DNA of 64,000 nucleotides from JAWLEV01 sp046538105 (GTDB lineage: Bacteria > Chloroflexota > Anaerolineae > UBA1429), in contig JBKHJO010000004.1 of NCBI GenBank assembly GCA_046538105.1, positions 1-64,000 on the forward strand, in the 5' to 3' direction. The notes under the pieces were generated by a model. It was given only the letters and a program-made list of their open reading frames with translations. It searched no databases and was not told where the DNA came from. The position numbers and the translations under genes were made by a program. Shown here in pieces: positions 8,265-16,400 of this stretch. Numbering within the stretch: the first letter of the stretch is position 1; every line of letters begins with the position of its first letter.

Positions 8265-9266
8265 ATGTTTACGCCGAGTCCTGCAGAGTTCAGTGGATGT
8301 TTGATCGGGCAGTGTCTGGGTGATGCCCTTGGATTTCCTGTAGAGGGCGAGGGGCCCGATACTTGTCAGCGTTACGTGGATGACGTTTTGCACACGGGGC
8401 GGGCGGGCAAAGAGGGGCGAGGAGGGTTTGCTTTCGGTCAGTACACGGACGATTCCCAGCTCGCGCGCGAACTCTTGCAGAGTTACGTGGCCTGTGGAGA
8501 GTTTGACGTGGAGGATTATGCCCGACGCATCGCAGCGATCTTTGAGGAGCAGCGTATCGTGGGAAGGGGCATGGCGTCGACTCGGGCGGCTCAACGGCTC
8601 ATTCAGGGCATATCCTGGAGGGAATCGGGAGAGCCATCCCCTTCGGCGGGTAATGGTAGCGCCATGCGAGCGGGGCCTGTGGGGCTGATCTGCTACAATG
8701 ATGCTGATCGTCTTGTGGATGTGGCCAAGAAGCAGGGTGTCATCACCCATCGGGATCCGCGCTGTTCTGCCGGTGCAGTAGTTATCGCCGGTGCGGTCGG
8801 CCTTGCGTTGAAGAAGAACGAGATCATTGTGGAGGAATTTGTCGAGCAACTCAGTGAGTGGGTGATGCCCCTTGAGCCATCGTTCGCGGACTTTGTGATG
8901 GAATTGCCCCAATGGCTCTCCCTGCCCCCGGCGCAGGCGGCTGAGCCCATCGCTCTTGCCGGCAAGGCCCCGGGATACGTCGATGGATGGCGCGGGATAT
9001 CACCTTTTGTCATCCCCAGCGTGTTATGGAGTTTGTATTCTTTTTTGCGTACGCCGGATGACTATTGGGAGACCATCTGCACAGCCATCGTTGTGGGAGG
9101 CGACGTGGATACTACCGCTGCCATGGCCGGGGCCATCAGTGGAGCATGGGTGGGGCTGGAGGCCCTGCCTTATGACCTTGCGCGTCAGGTGAACGACATG
9201 GGGGCGTGGGGATACGAGGCGTTGGTGGATCTGGCAGAAAAGGCTTACGAGATAAAGATGGATTGA
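8265..9266 (+). CDS. ADP-ribosylglycohydrolase family protein (DraG/ARH type)
   Basis: A 333-residue protein of the ADP-ribosyl-glycohydrolase fold, which removes ADP-ribose from proteins or small molecules using a dinuclear magnesium or manganese centre. The metal-binding signatures are seen at both ends: GQCLGDALGFPVEG and QYTDDSQLARELL near the N terminus, and GGDVDTTAAMAGAISGAWVG near the C terminus. ATG 8265 follows AAGGAG. It is the last gene of the plus-strand run and ends at a strong hairpin. No ADP-ribosyltransferase is visible in the window, so its substrate is open. Confidence 0.9.
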   Translation: MFTPSPAEFSGCLIGQCLGDALGFPVEGEGPDTCQRYVDDVLHTGRAGKEGRGGFAFGQYTDDSQLARELLQSYVACGEFDVEDYARRIAAIFEEQRIVGRGMASTRAAQRLIQGISWRESGEPSPSAGNGSAMRAGPVGLICYNDADRLVDVAKKQGVITHRDPRCSAGAVVIAGAVGLALKKNEIIVEEFVEQLSEWVMPLEPSFADFVMELPQWLSLPPAQAAEPIALAGKAPGYVDGWRGISPFVIPSVLWSLYSFLRTPDDYWETICTAIVVGGDVDTTAAMAGAISGAWVGLEALPYDLARQVNDMGAWGYEALVDLAEKAYEIKMD

Positions 9267-9269
9267 GGT

Positions 9270-9295
9270 GGCAAGGGGCAGGCCTGCCCCTTGCC
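9270..9295. terminator. Perfect 26-bp palindrome between convergent genes
   Basis: GGCAAGGGGCAGG (9270-9282) is directly followed by its exact reverse complement. It sits between two convergent stop codons and probably folds as a terminator, although no T-run follows on the plus strand. Confidence 0.5.
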
Positions 9296-9312
9296 GTGCG
9301 TCGAACCGCCCC

Positions 9313-10698
9313 TCATTTTGTCGTCAATTCCGTGTACAGGTCGGGGGCGAGTTTTTGGAGGGTCCGATTCAGTTCCTCGTCACCGATGGCGGTAACGCGT
9401 CCGTTCTCATATTCCTCTTGGATCCAGTTCAGGATGGGTTGTAGACGCAGGTCGCGTTTGTTGAGGCCGTTTTTGCTGGCGGTATCATAGTGTTCTTCGA
9501 TCCAATGGAGCAGGCCAGCGGCGCCCGAACTCTGGTTAATCAGCACGCGGGGAGGGGAGTGGAGTATCTTTTCGGCGTCAAAGGTGGTATATACCTCTTT
9601 GTCCTTGAGCAGCCCATCGGCGTGAATGCCCGCTCGGGTGGTATTAAAATCCTCGCCCACCAGCGGCGCCATGGGGGGGATGTGGTAGTCGAGTTCGTCT
9701 CGGTAGTAATCGGCAATCTCGCTGATGATCTCGGGATTCATGCCATTCAGGGTGCCGCGCAGGCCGGCATATTCTATGACCATGGCCTCTATGGGGGTAT
9801 TGCCGGTGCGCTCACCGATTCCCAGGAGGGTACCGTTGACGGCTGAGATGCCGTAGAGCCAAGCCGTACCCGCATTATTCACCGCTTTGTAAAAGTCATT
9901 ATGTCCGTGCCACTCGAGGAGCTCGCCGGGGAATCGTGCATAGTGCCACAGGCCATAGGCGATACCCGGCACACTGCGGGGCAGGGCGACGCCGGGATAG
10001 CTCACTCCCAGTCCCAAGGTGTCACAGGCCCGAAGTTTGATGGGGATGCCGCTCTGTTGCGAAAGCTTATATAATTCCAGGGCAAAGGGGAGTACAAAAC
10101 CATAAAAGTCCGCTCGGGTTATATCCTCCAGATGCACCCTTGGACGGATGCCCGTCGCCAGCGCGTCCTTTACGATGCCTAGAAACTGGTCCATGGCTTC
10201 TCGTCGGGTCATCCGAAGCTTTTTAAAGATGTGATAGTCGGAGCAACTGGCCAGGATGCCGGTTTCTTTGATGCCCATGTCTTTGGCTAGCTGGAAATCT
10301 TTGGGATGAGCGCGAATCCAGCCGGTGATCTCGGGATACTCGTAGCCCAGTTCGCGGCAGCGTTCTACTGCCTCCCGGTCCGTCTCGCTGTACAAAAAGA
10401 ACTCGCTCTGGCGAATAACTCCCTTGGGGCCGCTCAGTTCATGCAGGAATTTGTAGAGCTGCACGATCTGCTCTACTGTATAGGGAGGGCGGGCCTGCTG
10501 TCCATCGCGGAAGGTCGTATCCGTGATCCATATCTCGTCGGCCGGACGCATGGGCACATGGCGGTGATTGAAGGGAATCTTGGGGACGCTATCGTACTCG
10601 TACAATTGTCTGTAAAGGTGTGGTTCTTCGACATCCTGCAGGGCGTACTCGTATTCTGTTTGTTCCAGTGTATTACTCTTTTTACTAAACTCTAACAT
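9313..10698 (-). CDS. Re-citrate-synthase-like enzyme (isopropylmalate/homocitrate synthase superfamily)
   Basis: A 461-residue DRE-TIM metallolyase-superfamily protein that would condense acetyl-CoA with an oxoacid. The start of the barrel reads EIWITDTTFRDGQQARPPYT, and the metal-binding HGHND and ERTGNTP motifs are intact. The long N-terminal arm before the barrel, the GGP/SGPKGVIRQSEFFLY segment and the GEDFNTTRAGIHADG segment resemble what I remember of the Re-citrate synthases of Clostridium kluyveri and Dehalococcoides rather than LeuA, which starts almost directly with the barrel. Re-citrate synthase supports an incomplete TCA cycle and glutamate synthesis in anaerobes. ATG 10698 follows AAGGAGGCAAC. 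The alternative is a 2-isopropylmalate or homocitrate synthase. Expression is probably controlled through the leader at 10699-10901. Confidence 0.8.
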   Translation of the reverse strand: MLEFSKKSNTLEQTEYEYALQDVEEPHLYRQLYEYDSVPKIPFNHRHVPMRPADEIWITDTTFRDGQQARPPYTVEQIVQLYKFLHELSGPKGVIRQSEFFLYSETDREAVERCRELGYEYPEITGWIRAHPKDFQLAKDMGIKETGILASCSDYHIFKKLRMTRREAMDQFLGIVKDALATGIRPRVHLEDITRADFYGFVLPFALELYKLSQQSGIPIKLRACDTLGLGVSYPGVALPRSVPGIAYGLWHYARFPGELLEWHGHNDFYKAVNNAGTAWLYGISAVNGTLLGIGERTGNTPIEAMVIEYAGLRGTLNGMNPEIISEIADYYRDELDYHIPPMAPLVGEDFNTTRAGIHADGLLKDKEVYTTFDAEKILHSPPRVLINQSSGAAGLLHWIEEHYDTASKNGLNKRDLRLQPILNWIQEEYENGRVTAIGDEELNRTLQKLAPDLYTELTTK

Positions 10699-10901
10699 GT
10701 TGCCTCCTTGTGTAGATGGTCAAATAAGAGAGAGGGTGTGCCCATCACCCTTTTTGGGGAATCTGAAGACCAGGAAAGAAAAAGGCCAGCCTCCCTCGGG
10801 AGAACTGGCCTGTCTTCATCGACAAGTGGCACACGGCGTTACTCCGGCGAGGCCCCCTGGAGCCTGCCCGGCCTCCTGCTTTCAATCAGATTCTGGAAAG
10901 G
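10699..10901 (-). promoter_or_regulatory. Attenuator-like 5' leader RNA of the citrate-synthase-like gene
   Basis: About 200 nt lie between the inferred start site and the gene. The upstream half is GC-rich and can pair in several ways, for example GAGGCC with GGCCTC around 10845-10880. It is followed by the intrinsic terminator at 10774-10810 and then about 70 nt carrying the ribosome site. A terminator inside a leader suggests regulated read-through. I see no T-box, TPP, cobalamin or SAM core motif, so the class is unassigned. Confidence 0.5.
10774..10810 (-). terminator. Intrinsic terminator inside the leader
   Basis: On the minus strand GGCCAG (10810-10805), an inner CTCCC-GA-GGGAG stem and CTGGCC (10789-10784) are followed by TTTTTCTTTC. 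The U-tract lies only on the minus-strand side, so it acts in the leader of the citrate-synthase-like gene. Confidence 0.8.
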
Positions 10902-10907
10902 CGTGAT

Positions 10908-10936
10908 AAAATAGATCATTTGCCTGCATTTATCAA
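10908..10936 (-). promoter_or_regulatory. Promoter of the citrate-synthase-like gene
   Basis: On the minus strand TTGATA (10936-10931), 17-bp spacer, TATTTT (10913-10908). Transcription would begin near 10901. Confidence 0.55.
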
Positions 10937-11026
10937 CATGTGCGCGCGATCTGATAAAGGGTAATGCAAAAGGAGGGAATTGTCAAAAAGCATTTGGGGT
11001 GCTTTCTGTTTTGAGTGAGGAAGGAC

Positions 11027-12280
11027 ATGGATCTTGAATTGCCAGTAAATATCGGCTTCGATGCGCTAGAAGCGTTTCGAGCATTCATAAAACGACGAGA
11101 ATTGCAACATCTCTGTTTCGTTGCTGATGATAACACGTGGGGTGCTCTGGGAGCGCGCGCCAAGGCAGCGGTGGACGGAGAAGAGATGGGGATCAAAGCC
11201 ATCGTCCTCCATGGACAAGAGGTGAGGGCGGACGGTGACCGCATCTTGCAGGTGCTGCTACCTGTTTTACAAAAAGAATGCGTGTATGTTGCTGTGGGAT
11301 CGGGAACGCTTACGGATATCACGCGCTTTGTCAGTCGGCGCACGGGTAGACGTTTCATCTCTCTGCCGACCGCGCCCTCGGTGGATGCGTTTGCTTCCAT
11401 GAATTCGCCTCTTGTGGTGCGAGGATTCAAGCAGACGGTTTCCGGTCAACTTCCCATGGCTATCTTTGCCGATCTGGAAACGCTCTGTGCCGCCCCTACG
11501 GACATGATCGCCGCCGGCTTTGGGGACGTTTTGGGGAAATATACCTGCCTGGCAGACTGGCGGCTTGCGCGCCTGCTCTGGGATGCGCCCTATGACAACT
11601 GTGCCGCACGGCTCACGCGTGAGAGCCTGGAGCGCGTCGTGGCCCGCGCCAGCGCCATCGGAAAGGGAAAGCCAGAGGCCATAGAGACTTTGATGGAGAC
11701 TCTGATTGCTTCCGGGTTATCCATGGCGCGGGTGGGAAACTCCAGGCCGGCCTCTGGATCCGAGCATCATCTTTCTCACTTTTGGGAGATGCAACTGCTT
11801 CGGCAGGGGCGGTCACCCATCCTGCACGGGGCGAAGGTCGGTGTTGGATCTGTGCTCATGGCGCAGGAGTATGAGCGCATTCGCGACATGAGGCGGCAAG
11901 AGGCGATCAGGCGTCTGCGAGAGAACGAGATGCCTGATAAGGAGCGGGAAAAAGAGGAAATAAAGGAAGCCTATGGTTCTCTGGCTGGAGAGGTTATAGA
12001 GAATCACAGTACTTTTCTGGAGATGTCGCCTAAACGTTTCGAGATGCTTAAGGAGGCCATTGCCGAGCACTGGACTGAGATCCAGGAGATCGCTGCCACT
12101 GTCCCGCCGGCGTGCACCTTACAGAAACTATTGCAGCAAGCCGGCGGACAGGCTGATCCCTGCGCCCTGGGTCTCAGCCCAAATCAGGTATCCGTGGCCC
12201 TAAAAGCGGCCCACTATGTTCGAAATCGGTTCACGGTACGAAAGTTGGAGATAGCCTTGGGTTTAGAGCCGCTTCAATAG
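11027..12280 (+). CDS. araM: Glycerol-1-phosphate dehydrogenase-like (AraM/EgsA family)
   Basis: A 417-residue member of the iron/zinc alcohol dehydrogenase-like family that reduces dihydroxyacetone phosphate to sn-glycerol-1-phosphate with NAD(P)H. It has the nucleotide-binding VGSGTLTDITRFVSRRTG, the family segment PTAPSVDAFASMNSPL, GFGDVLGKYTCLADW, and the metal ligands in SGSEHHLSHFWEM and LHGAKVGVGS. Length is near the 390-aa family norm. ATG 11027 follows GAGGAAGG; the alternative GTG is at 11015. G1P is the archaeal lipid backbone and also serves as precursor of heptaprenylglyceryl phosphate in Bacillus. In this window an isopentenyl phosphate kinase and a CDP-alcohol phosphatidyltransferase may act in related pathways. 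It is divergent from the citrate-synthase-like gene. Confidence 0.87.
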   Translation: MDLELPVNIGFDALEAFRAFIKRRELQHLCFVADDNTWGALGARAKAAVDGEEMGIKAIVLHGQEVRADGDRILQVLLPVLQKECVYVAVGSGTLTDITRFVSRRTGRRFISLPTAPSVDAFASMNSPLVVRGFKQTVSGQLPMAIFADLETLCAAPTDMIAAGFGDVLGKYTCLADWRLARLLWDAPYDNCAARLTRESLERVVARASAIGKGKPEAIETLMETLIASGLSMARVGNSRPASGSEHHLSHFWEMQLLRQGRSPILHGAKVGVGSVLMAQEYERIRDMRRQEAIRRLRENEMPDKEREKEEIKEAYGSLAGEVIENHSTFLEMSPKRFEMLKEAIAEHWTEIQEIAATVPPACTLQKLLQQAGGQADPCALGLSPNQVSVALKAAHYVRNRFTVRKLEIALGLEPLQ

Positions 12281-12346
12281 GCGGGTGTGGCTTTTAGGTC
12301 ATCCTATTGTGTCTGTGGGAGCCACCTAGCTCCCAGGACTGAGCGA

Positions 12347-12541
12347 TCAACCGGAGGGGGCGCAGGCTGTAGCAGAGTCTCCCCTCGTGCCAGGCTGAGA
12401 TGTACCGAAAACGGAGATGGCCTTTTTGCAGTTCTTGCTATGACAATTGGGACATTCGACATCCGTTGTACCCGACATCGAGCGCACCAGTTTTTCAAAC
12501 TCGTGGCCGCATTCCTTGCAGCGATACTCGTAAATGGGCAT
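12347..12541 (-). CDS. FmdB-family zinc ribbon protein
   Basis: A 64-residue protein beginning MPIYEYRCKECGHEFEKLV, the standard FmdB opening, with a second CPNCHSKNC pair, giving a four-cysteine zinc ribbon. The tail is Ser/Gly-rich and disordered. FmdB-type proteins were named from a formamide/amide regulon but have no settled function. It follows the thioredoxin gene by 62 bp on the same strand and is probably cotranscribed. Confidence 0.92.
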   Translation of the reverse strand: MPIYEYRCKECGHEFEKLVRSMSGTTDVECPNCHSKNCKKAISVFGTSQPGTRGDSATACAPSG

Positions 12542-12603
12542 ATACTTTACCTCTCAATACTAGTGCTTATCTCTGATGAATCTTGCAAGGCTAAGGGGGA
12601 GGG

Positions 12604-12942
12604 CTATTCTTCCGTTTTAACCAGGATGTCGTCCAGTTTGCCTTTCAACACAGGTTTTGGCGCGAATCCCACCATGCGATCGATCTCTTTCCCGTTAGCG
12701 TAGACGATTATCGTGGGGATACCACGAATGCCGAGTTCGTTTGGCGTGTCGGGATTCTCATCGGTATTCAGTTTCAAAAAGTTGATTGTGCCATCATACT
12801 CCTCGGCCAGTTGCTCCATGATGGGGGCTACCATGCGGCAGGGGCCACACCAGGGGGCCCAGAAATCCACGACAACGGGTTTGTCGATGTCGATAGCTTC
12901 TTTGTAGTCAGCATCCGTAACATTCTCGATTTTGGCGCTCAT
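12604..12942 (-). CDS. trxA: Thioredoxin
   Basis: A 112-residue thioredoxin, the cytoplasmic dithiol reductant for ribonucleotide reductase, peroxiredoxins and others. The active site is WAPWCGPC and the cis-proline loop is GIRGIPTIIVY. Length matches the family. The ATG at 12942 is preceded by GAGGAGG. It is the first gene of a two-gene unit with the FmdB-like protein. No thioredoxin reductase is in the window. Confidence 0.96.
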   Translation of the reverse strand: MSAKIENVTDADYKEAIDIDKPVVVDFWAPWCGPCRMVAPIMEQLAEEYDGTINFLKLNTDENPDTPNELGIRGIPTIIVYANGKEIDRMVGFAPKPVLKGKLDDILVKTEE

Positions 12943-13027
12943 TGGTACCTCCTCTTTCTGTTCATCACGCTCACTAATTAGAATAGGATAGTACGATAAG
13001 GGGAAAAGTCAAAAACGATATCTCCGA

Positions 13028-13046
13028 TATACCCCCATTGGGTATA
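13028..13046. promoter_or_regulatory. Palindrome resembling a CsoR/CstR-type operator
   Basis: TATACCC (13028-13034) and GGGTATA (13040-13046) flank CCATT, giving ATACCCCC-ATT-GGGTAT. It resembles the C-tract/G-tract operators of CsoR-family regulators. A TATAAT at 13045-13050 overlaps it. It lies in the 490-bp divergent gap between trxA and rpoC. The rest of that gap holds the rpoC promoter and no credible gene. Confidence 0.35.
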
Positions 13047-13182
13047 TAATCTACCAACAATGAATGACGCTGTCAAATCTGCTCCCCCGTTGGCGAGGGG
13101 CGGCGTGTTCTACCATCTAAAGTCTAACCGTGGCGGCATCTATCCCCGGGGAGCATCAGCGGGAGGGGGCATTTCCTCCAAT

Positions 13183-13211
13183 TTGACAGGAAAGAGCAAA
13201 ATATGTACACT
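13183..13211 (+). promoter_or_regulatory. Probable rpoC promoter
   Basis: TTGACA (13183-13188), 17-bp spacer, TACACT (13206-13211). This gives a leader of roughly 210 nt before rpoC. Confidence 0.55.
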
Positions 13212-13430
13212 ATGCTTTGTCTTTTGGATACCTCGTGCCTGAATTTCGCGTGCGATATAGTGGCACGTTATTCCTCAAATTCTATTGTGAGTGTTTCATA
13301 TCGGGGGTTGGTCTCGGTTTGGAAATCTTCCACATCTTATGATGGAGGACATGAACCGAGATTTTTTGCGCTTCTGCAACTTGAGACACTAGACTCTCTC
13401 ATTTTACGCCTCAGTGAATAGGAGGGCAAC

Positions 13431-16400
13431 TTGGAACTCAACGAGATTAGGAGCTTGAGACTTAGTTTGGCGTCGCCTGAGCAGATTCGTTCTTGGTCGT
13501 ATGGGGAGGTGACTGAACCGGAGACTATTAACTATCGGCGACTTCGTCCAGAGAAGGACGGCCTATTTTGCGAAGCCATCTTCGGTCCCACCAAGGATTG
13601 GCAGTGTGCTTGTGGCAAGTATAAAAAGGTTCGATATAGAGGTATTGTCTGTGACAAGTGTGGCGTAGAGGTTACCCATTCACGTGTTCGTCGGGAGCGT
13701 ATGGGCCATATCGAGTTGGCTGCTCCTGTGGCACACATCTGGTATACTCGACGTTCTCCGAGCTATTTGGGGCTGTTGTTGAATATATCACGGAGAAAGT
13801 TGGATCGGGTTCTTTATTTTGCTAAATATATCATCACGTCGGTAGATGAGAAGGCGCGCGAACGGGCGCTGGATCATCGTGAGGACGAGATGGAGGAGAG
13901 GATTGTTCGACTCAAGGAAGAACAGCAGGACGAGATCAGCATACTGGAGGCGCAGTTAGCCGAGATTTGTGACGCTGCAGACGAGAGGGAAGCGGAGATT
14001 AAGGAAGATATTCAGCAGCGTCTGGATGAGGCCACTGAGGTCGTGATGGGTGAAGCGACCCGTGTGCGTGAGATCCTGGATGAGCATCGGGGCGAGGGGG
14101 CGCCGGAGGATATCGTCTTCAGTCCTACTGAGACGGTGATAGTCGAGGAAGGGGAGACGATTCAGCGGAACGATATTGCTGAGTTTAATGAGATCGTGCA
14201 GGAGGAACTTACGCGTCTCGAGGAGAAATTTTCCCTGGAACAGGAGAGATTGCTTGAGCCTCTGGAGCATGAAAGAGAGGCGATCGCTCTCAAGCTTGAG
14301 AATCATAAAGAAGAACTAGAGGAAGAACTGTTTGAGAAGAGCGAGCAACTCCGCGAGGAGTTTGAAGAAGATAAAGAAGAATTGATGGGCATTCAGGTCA
14401 AGCAGCGCCTCAATGAAACCGAATACCGGGAGATTCGGACCAAGTGGGGGCGTGTATTCGAGGCGGGCATGGGTGCTGAGGCGGTCTTTGATATCATCAC
14501 CAATATGGATCTCGAAGAACTCGTCGAGGAACTGAAAGAGCAGATCCGAACGACGCGTTCGAAGCAGAGAAAAAAGAAGGCGATCAAGCGCCTCAGATTC
14601 GTGCGGGCGATGCTCGAAGGTGGCAACCGGCCAGAGTGGATGATCTTGCAGGTTTTGCCTGTGATACCTCCCGCATTGCGTCCCATGGTGCAGCTCGACG
14701 GCGGGCGTTTCGCGACGAGCGACCTGAACGACCTATATCGCCGTGTGGTCAATCGCAATAACCGTCTTAAGCATCTTTTGGATCTACAGGCACCCGAGGT
14801 TATCGTGCGCAACGAGAAGCGTATGTTGCAGGAGGCCGTGGATTCCCTAATCGACAACAGCCGGCGGGGAAAGGCGGTATCCTTACGCGGGCGCCGTCAA
14901 CTCAAGTCACTTTCGGATATGCTCAAAGGAAAGCAGGGACGCTTCCGCCGAAACCTACTGGGGAAGCGTGTGGACTATTCCGGTCGTTCTGTCATCGTGG
15001 TGGGGCCGGATCTTGATATGCACGAATGTGGGCTCCCCCGACGTATGGCGCTGGAACTGTTCCGTCCCTTTGTGATGCAAAAGCTGGTGGAATATGCACA
15101 TGCCATCAATGTCAAGGGGGCAAAGCGCCTGATAGAGCGCGAGATACCAGAAGTTTGGGAGGTGCTGGAGGAGGTCATCAAGACGCGACCCGTCCTTTTG
15201 AACCGTGCGCCCACATTGCACCGGCTGGGCATCCAGGCCTTTGAGCCGGTTCTGGTCGAGGGGAATGCCATTCAGTTGCATCCGCTGGTGTGTGCCGCGT
15301 TCAACGCGGACTTTGATGGTGATCAGATGGCCGTTCACGTGCCTCTGTCGGAGGCCGCTGTCAAAGAGTCTCGTGAGATCATGCTCTCTACGAGAAACCA
15401 GCTAAAGCCGGCCAATGGAGAACCCTTGGTAGCGCCGACCAAAGATATGGTCTTGGGATCCTACTACTTAACCATGGAACGCGAGGGCATGAAGGGAGAA
15501 GGCAAGATTTTTTCTTCCTTTGAAGAGGTGCAGATGGCCTACGAACTGGGCTTTGTGCATGTGCATGCCAAGATAAAGTTCGCCTACACGCCGGAAGACA
15601 GCGACGACACAGAGATTATAGATACCACTGTTGGTCGTGTGCTATTCAACAGCTACCTGCCTTCCGAACTGCGTTTTGTCAACGAGGCGATGGACAAGGG
15701 AGCGATGCGGGAGTTGACAGCGAGGGCGTACAGGGTCACTGGACCGGAGCGTACGGCTAGAATAACCGACAGGCTGAAGGATATCGGTTTTGATTATGCG
15801 ATGCGCTCGGGTGTGACCATGGCTATCGATGATATCCGTGTGCCGGACGAAAAGGCCCAGGTGCTCGCCGAGGCGGAGGAGACCATCGCTGAAGTGGAGC
15901 GCCAGTATCGTCGTGGTCTCATTACAGAAGATGAGCGATATACACGAACGGTTGAGATGTGGTCCGATGCCACGGAGAGAGTGACAGAAGCCGTTGCCCA
16001 CGCCCTTGATCCTTACAGTGCGTTGGGAATCATGGTGGATTCTGGTGCCAGCAAGGGAGGGTTACAGCCCATCAGGCAGTTAGCGGGGATGCGCGGACTT
16101 ATGGCCGATCCCTCGGGACGCATCATCGACCTTCCTATCCGCTCCAATTTCCGCGAGGGCTTGAATTCGTTGGAATATTTCATCTCTACAAGTGGCGCTC
16201 GCAAAGGATTGGCCGATACGGCGCTGCGTACAGCAGATGCGGGATATCTGACGCGGCGACTTGTGGACGTGGCCCAGGGAATCATAACTACAAAGGACGA
16301 TTGTGGTACCAGCCAGGGTATCTGGATAACAAAGGAGGGCAGCGAAGAGATAGGGGAGTCCTTTGCCGAGCGCATCGACGGACGCTTTGTCGCCGCTCCC

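Noticed and set aside
10699..10901. T-box riboswitch in the same leader
   Set aside because: No T-box consensus (TGGNACCGCG) precedes the terminator.
10839..10919. 26-codon reading frame on the minus strand as a leader peptide for the citrate-synthase-like gene
   Set aside because: The inferred -10 box (10908-10913) lies inside it, so the transcript would not contain its ATG. It also lacks runs of regulatory codons and a good ribosome site.
12317..12334. Hairpin GGGAGC / GCTCCC as terminator between araM and the FmdB-type gene
   Set aside because: No T-run follows on either strand, so it is too weak to list.
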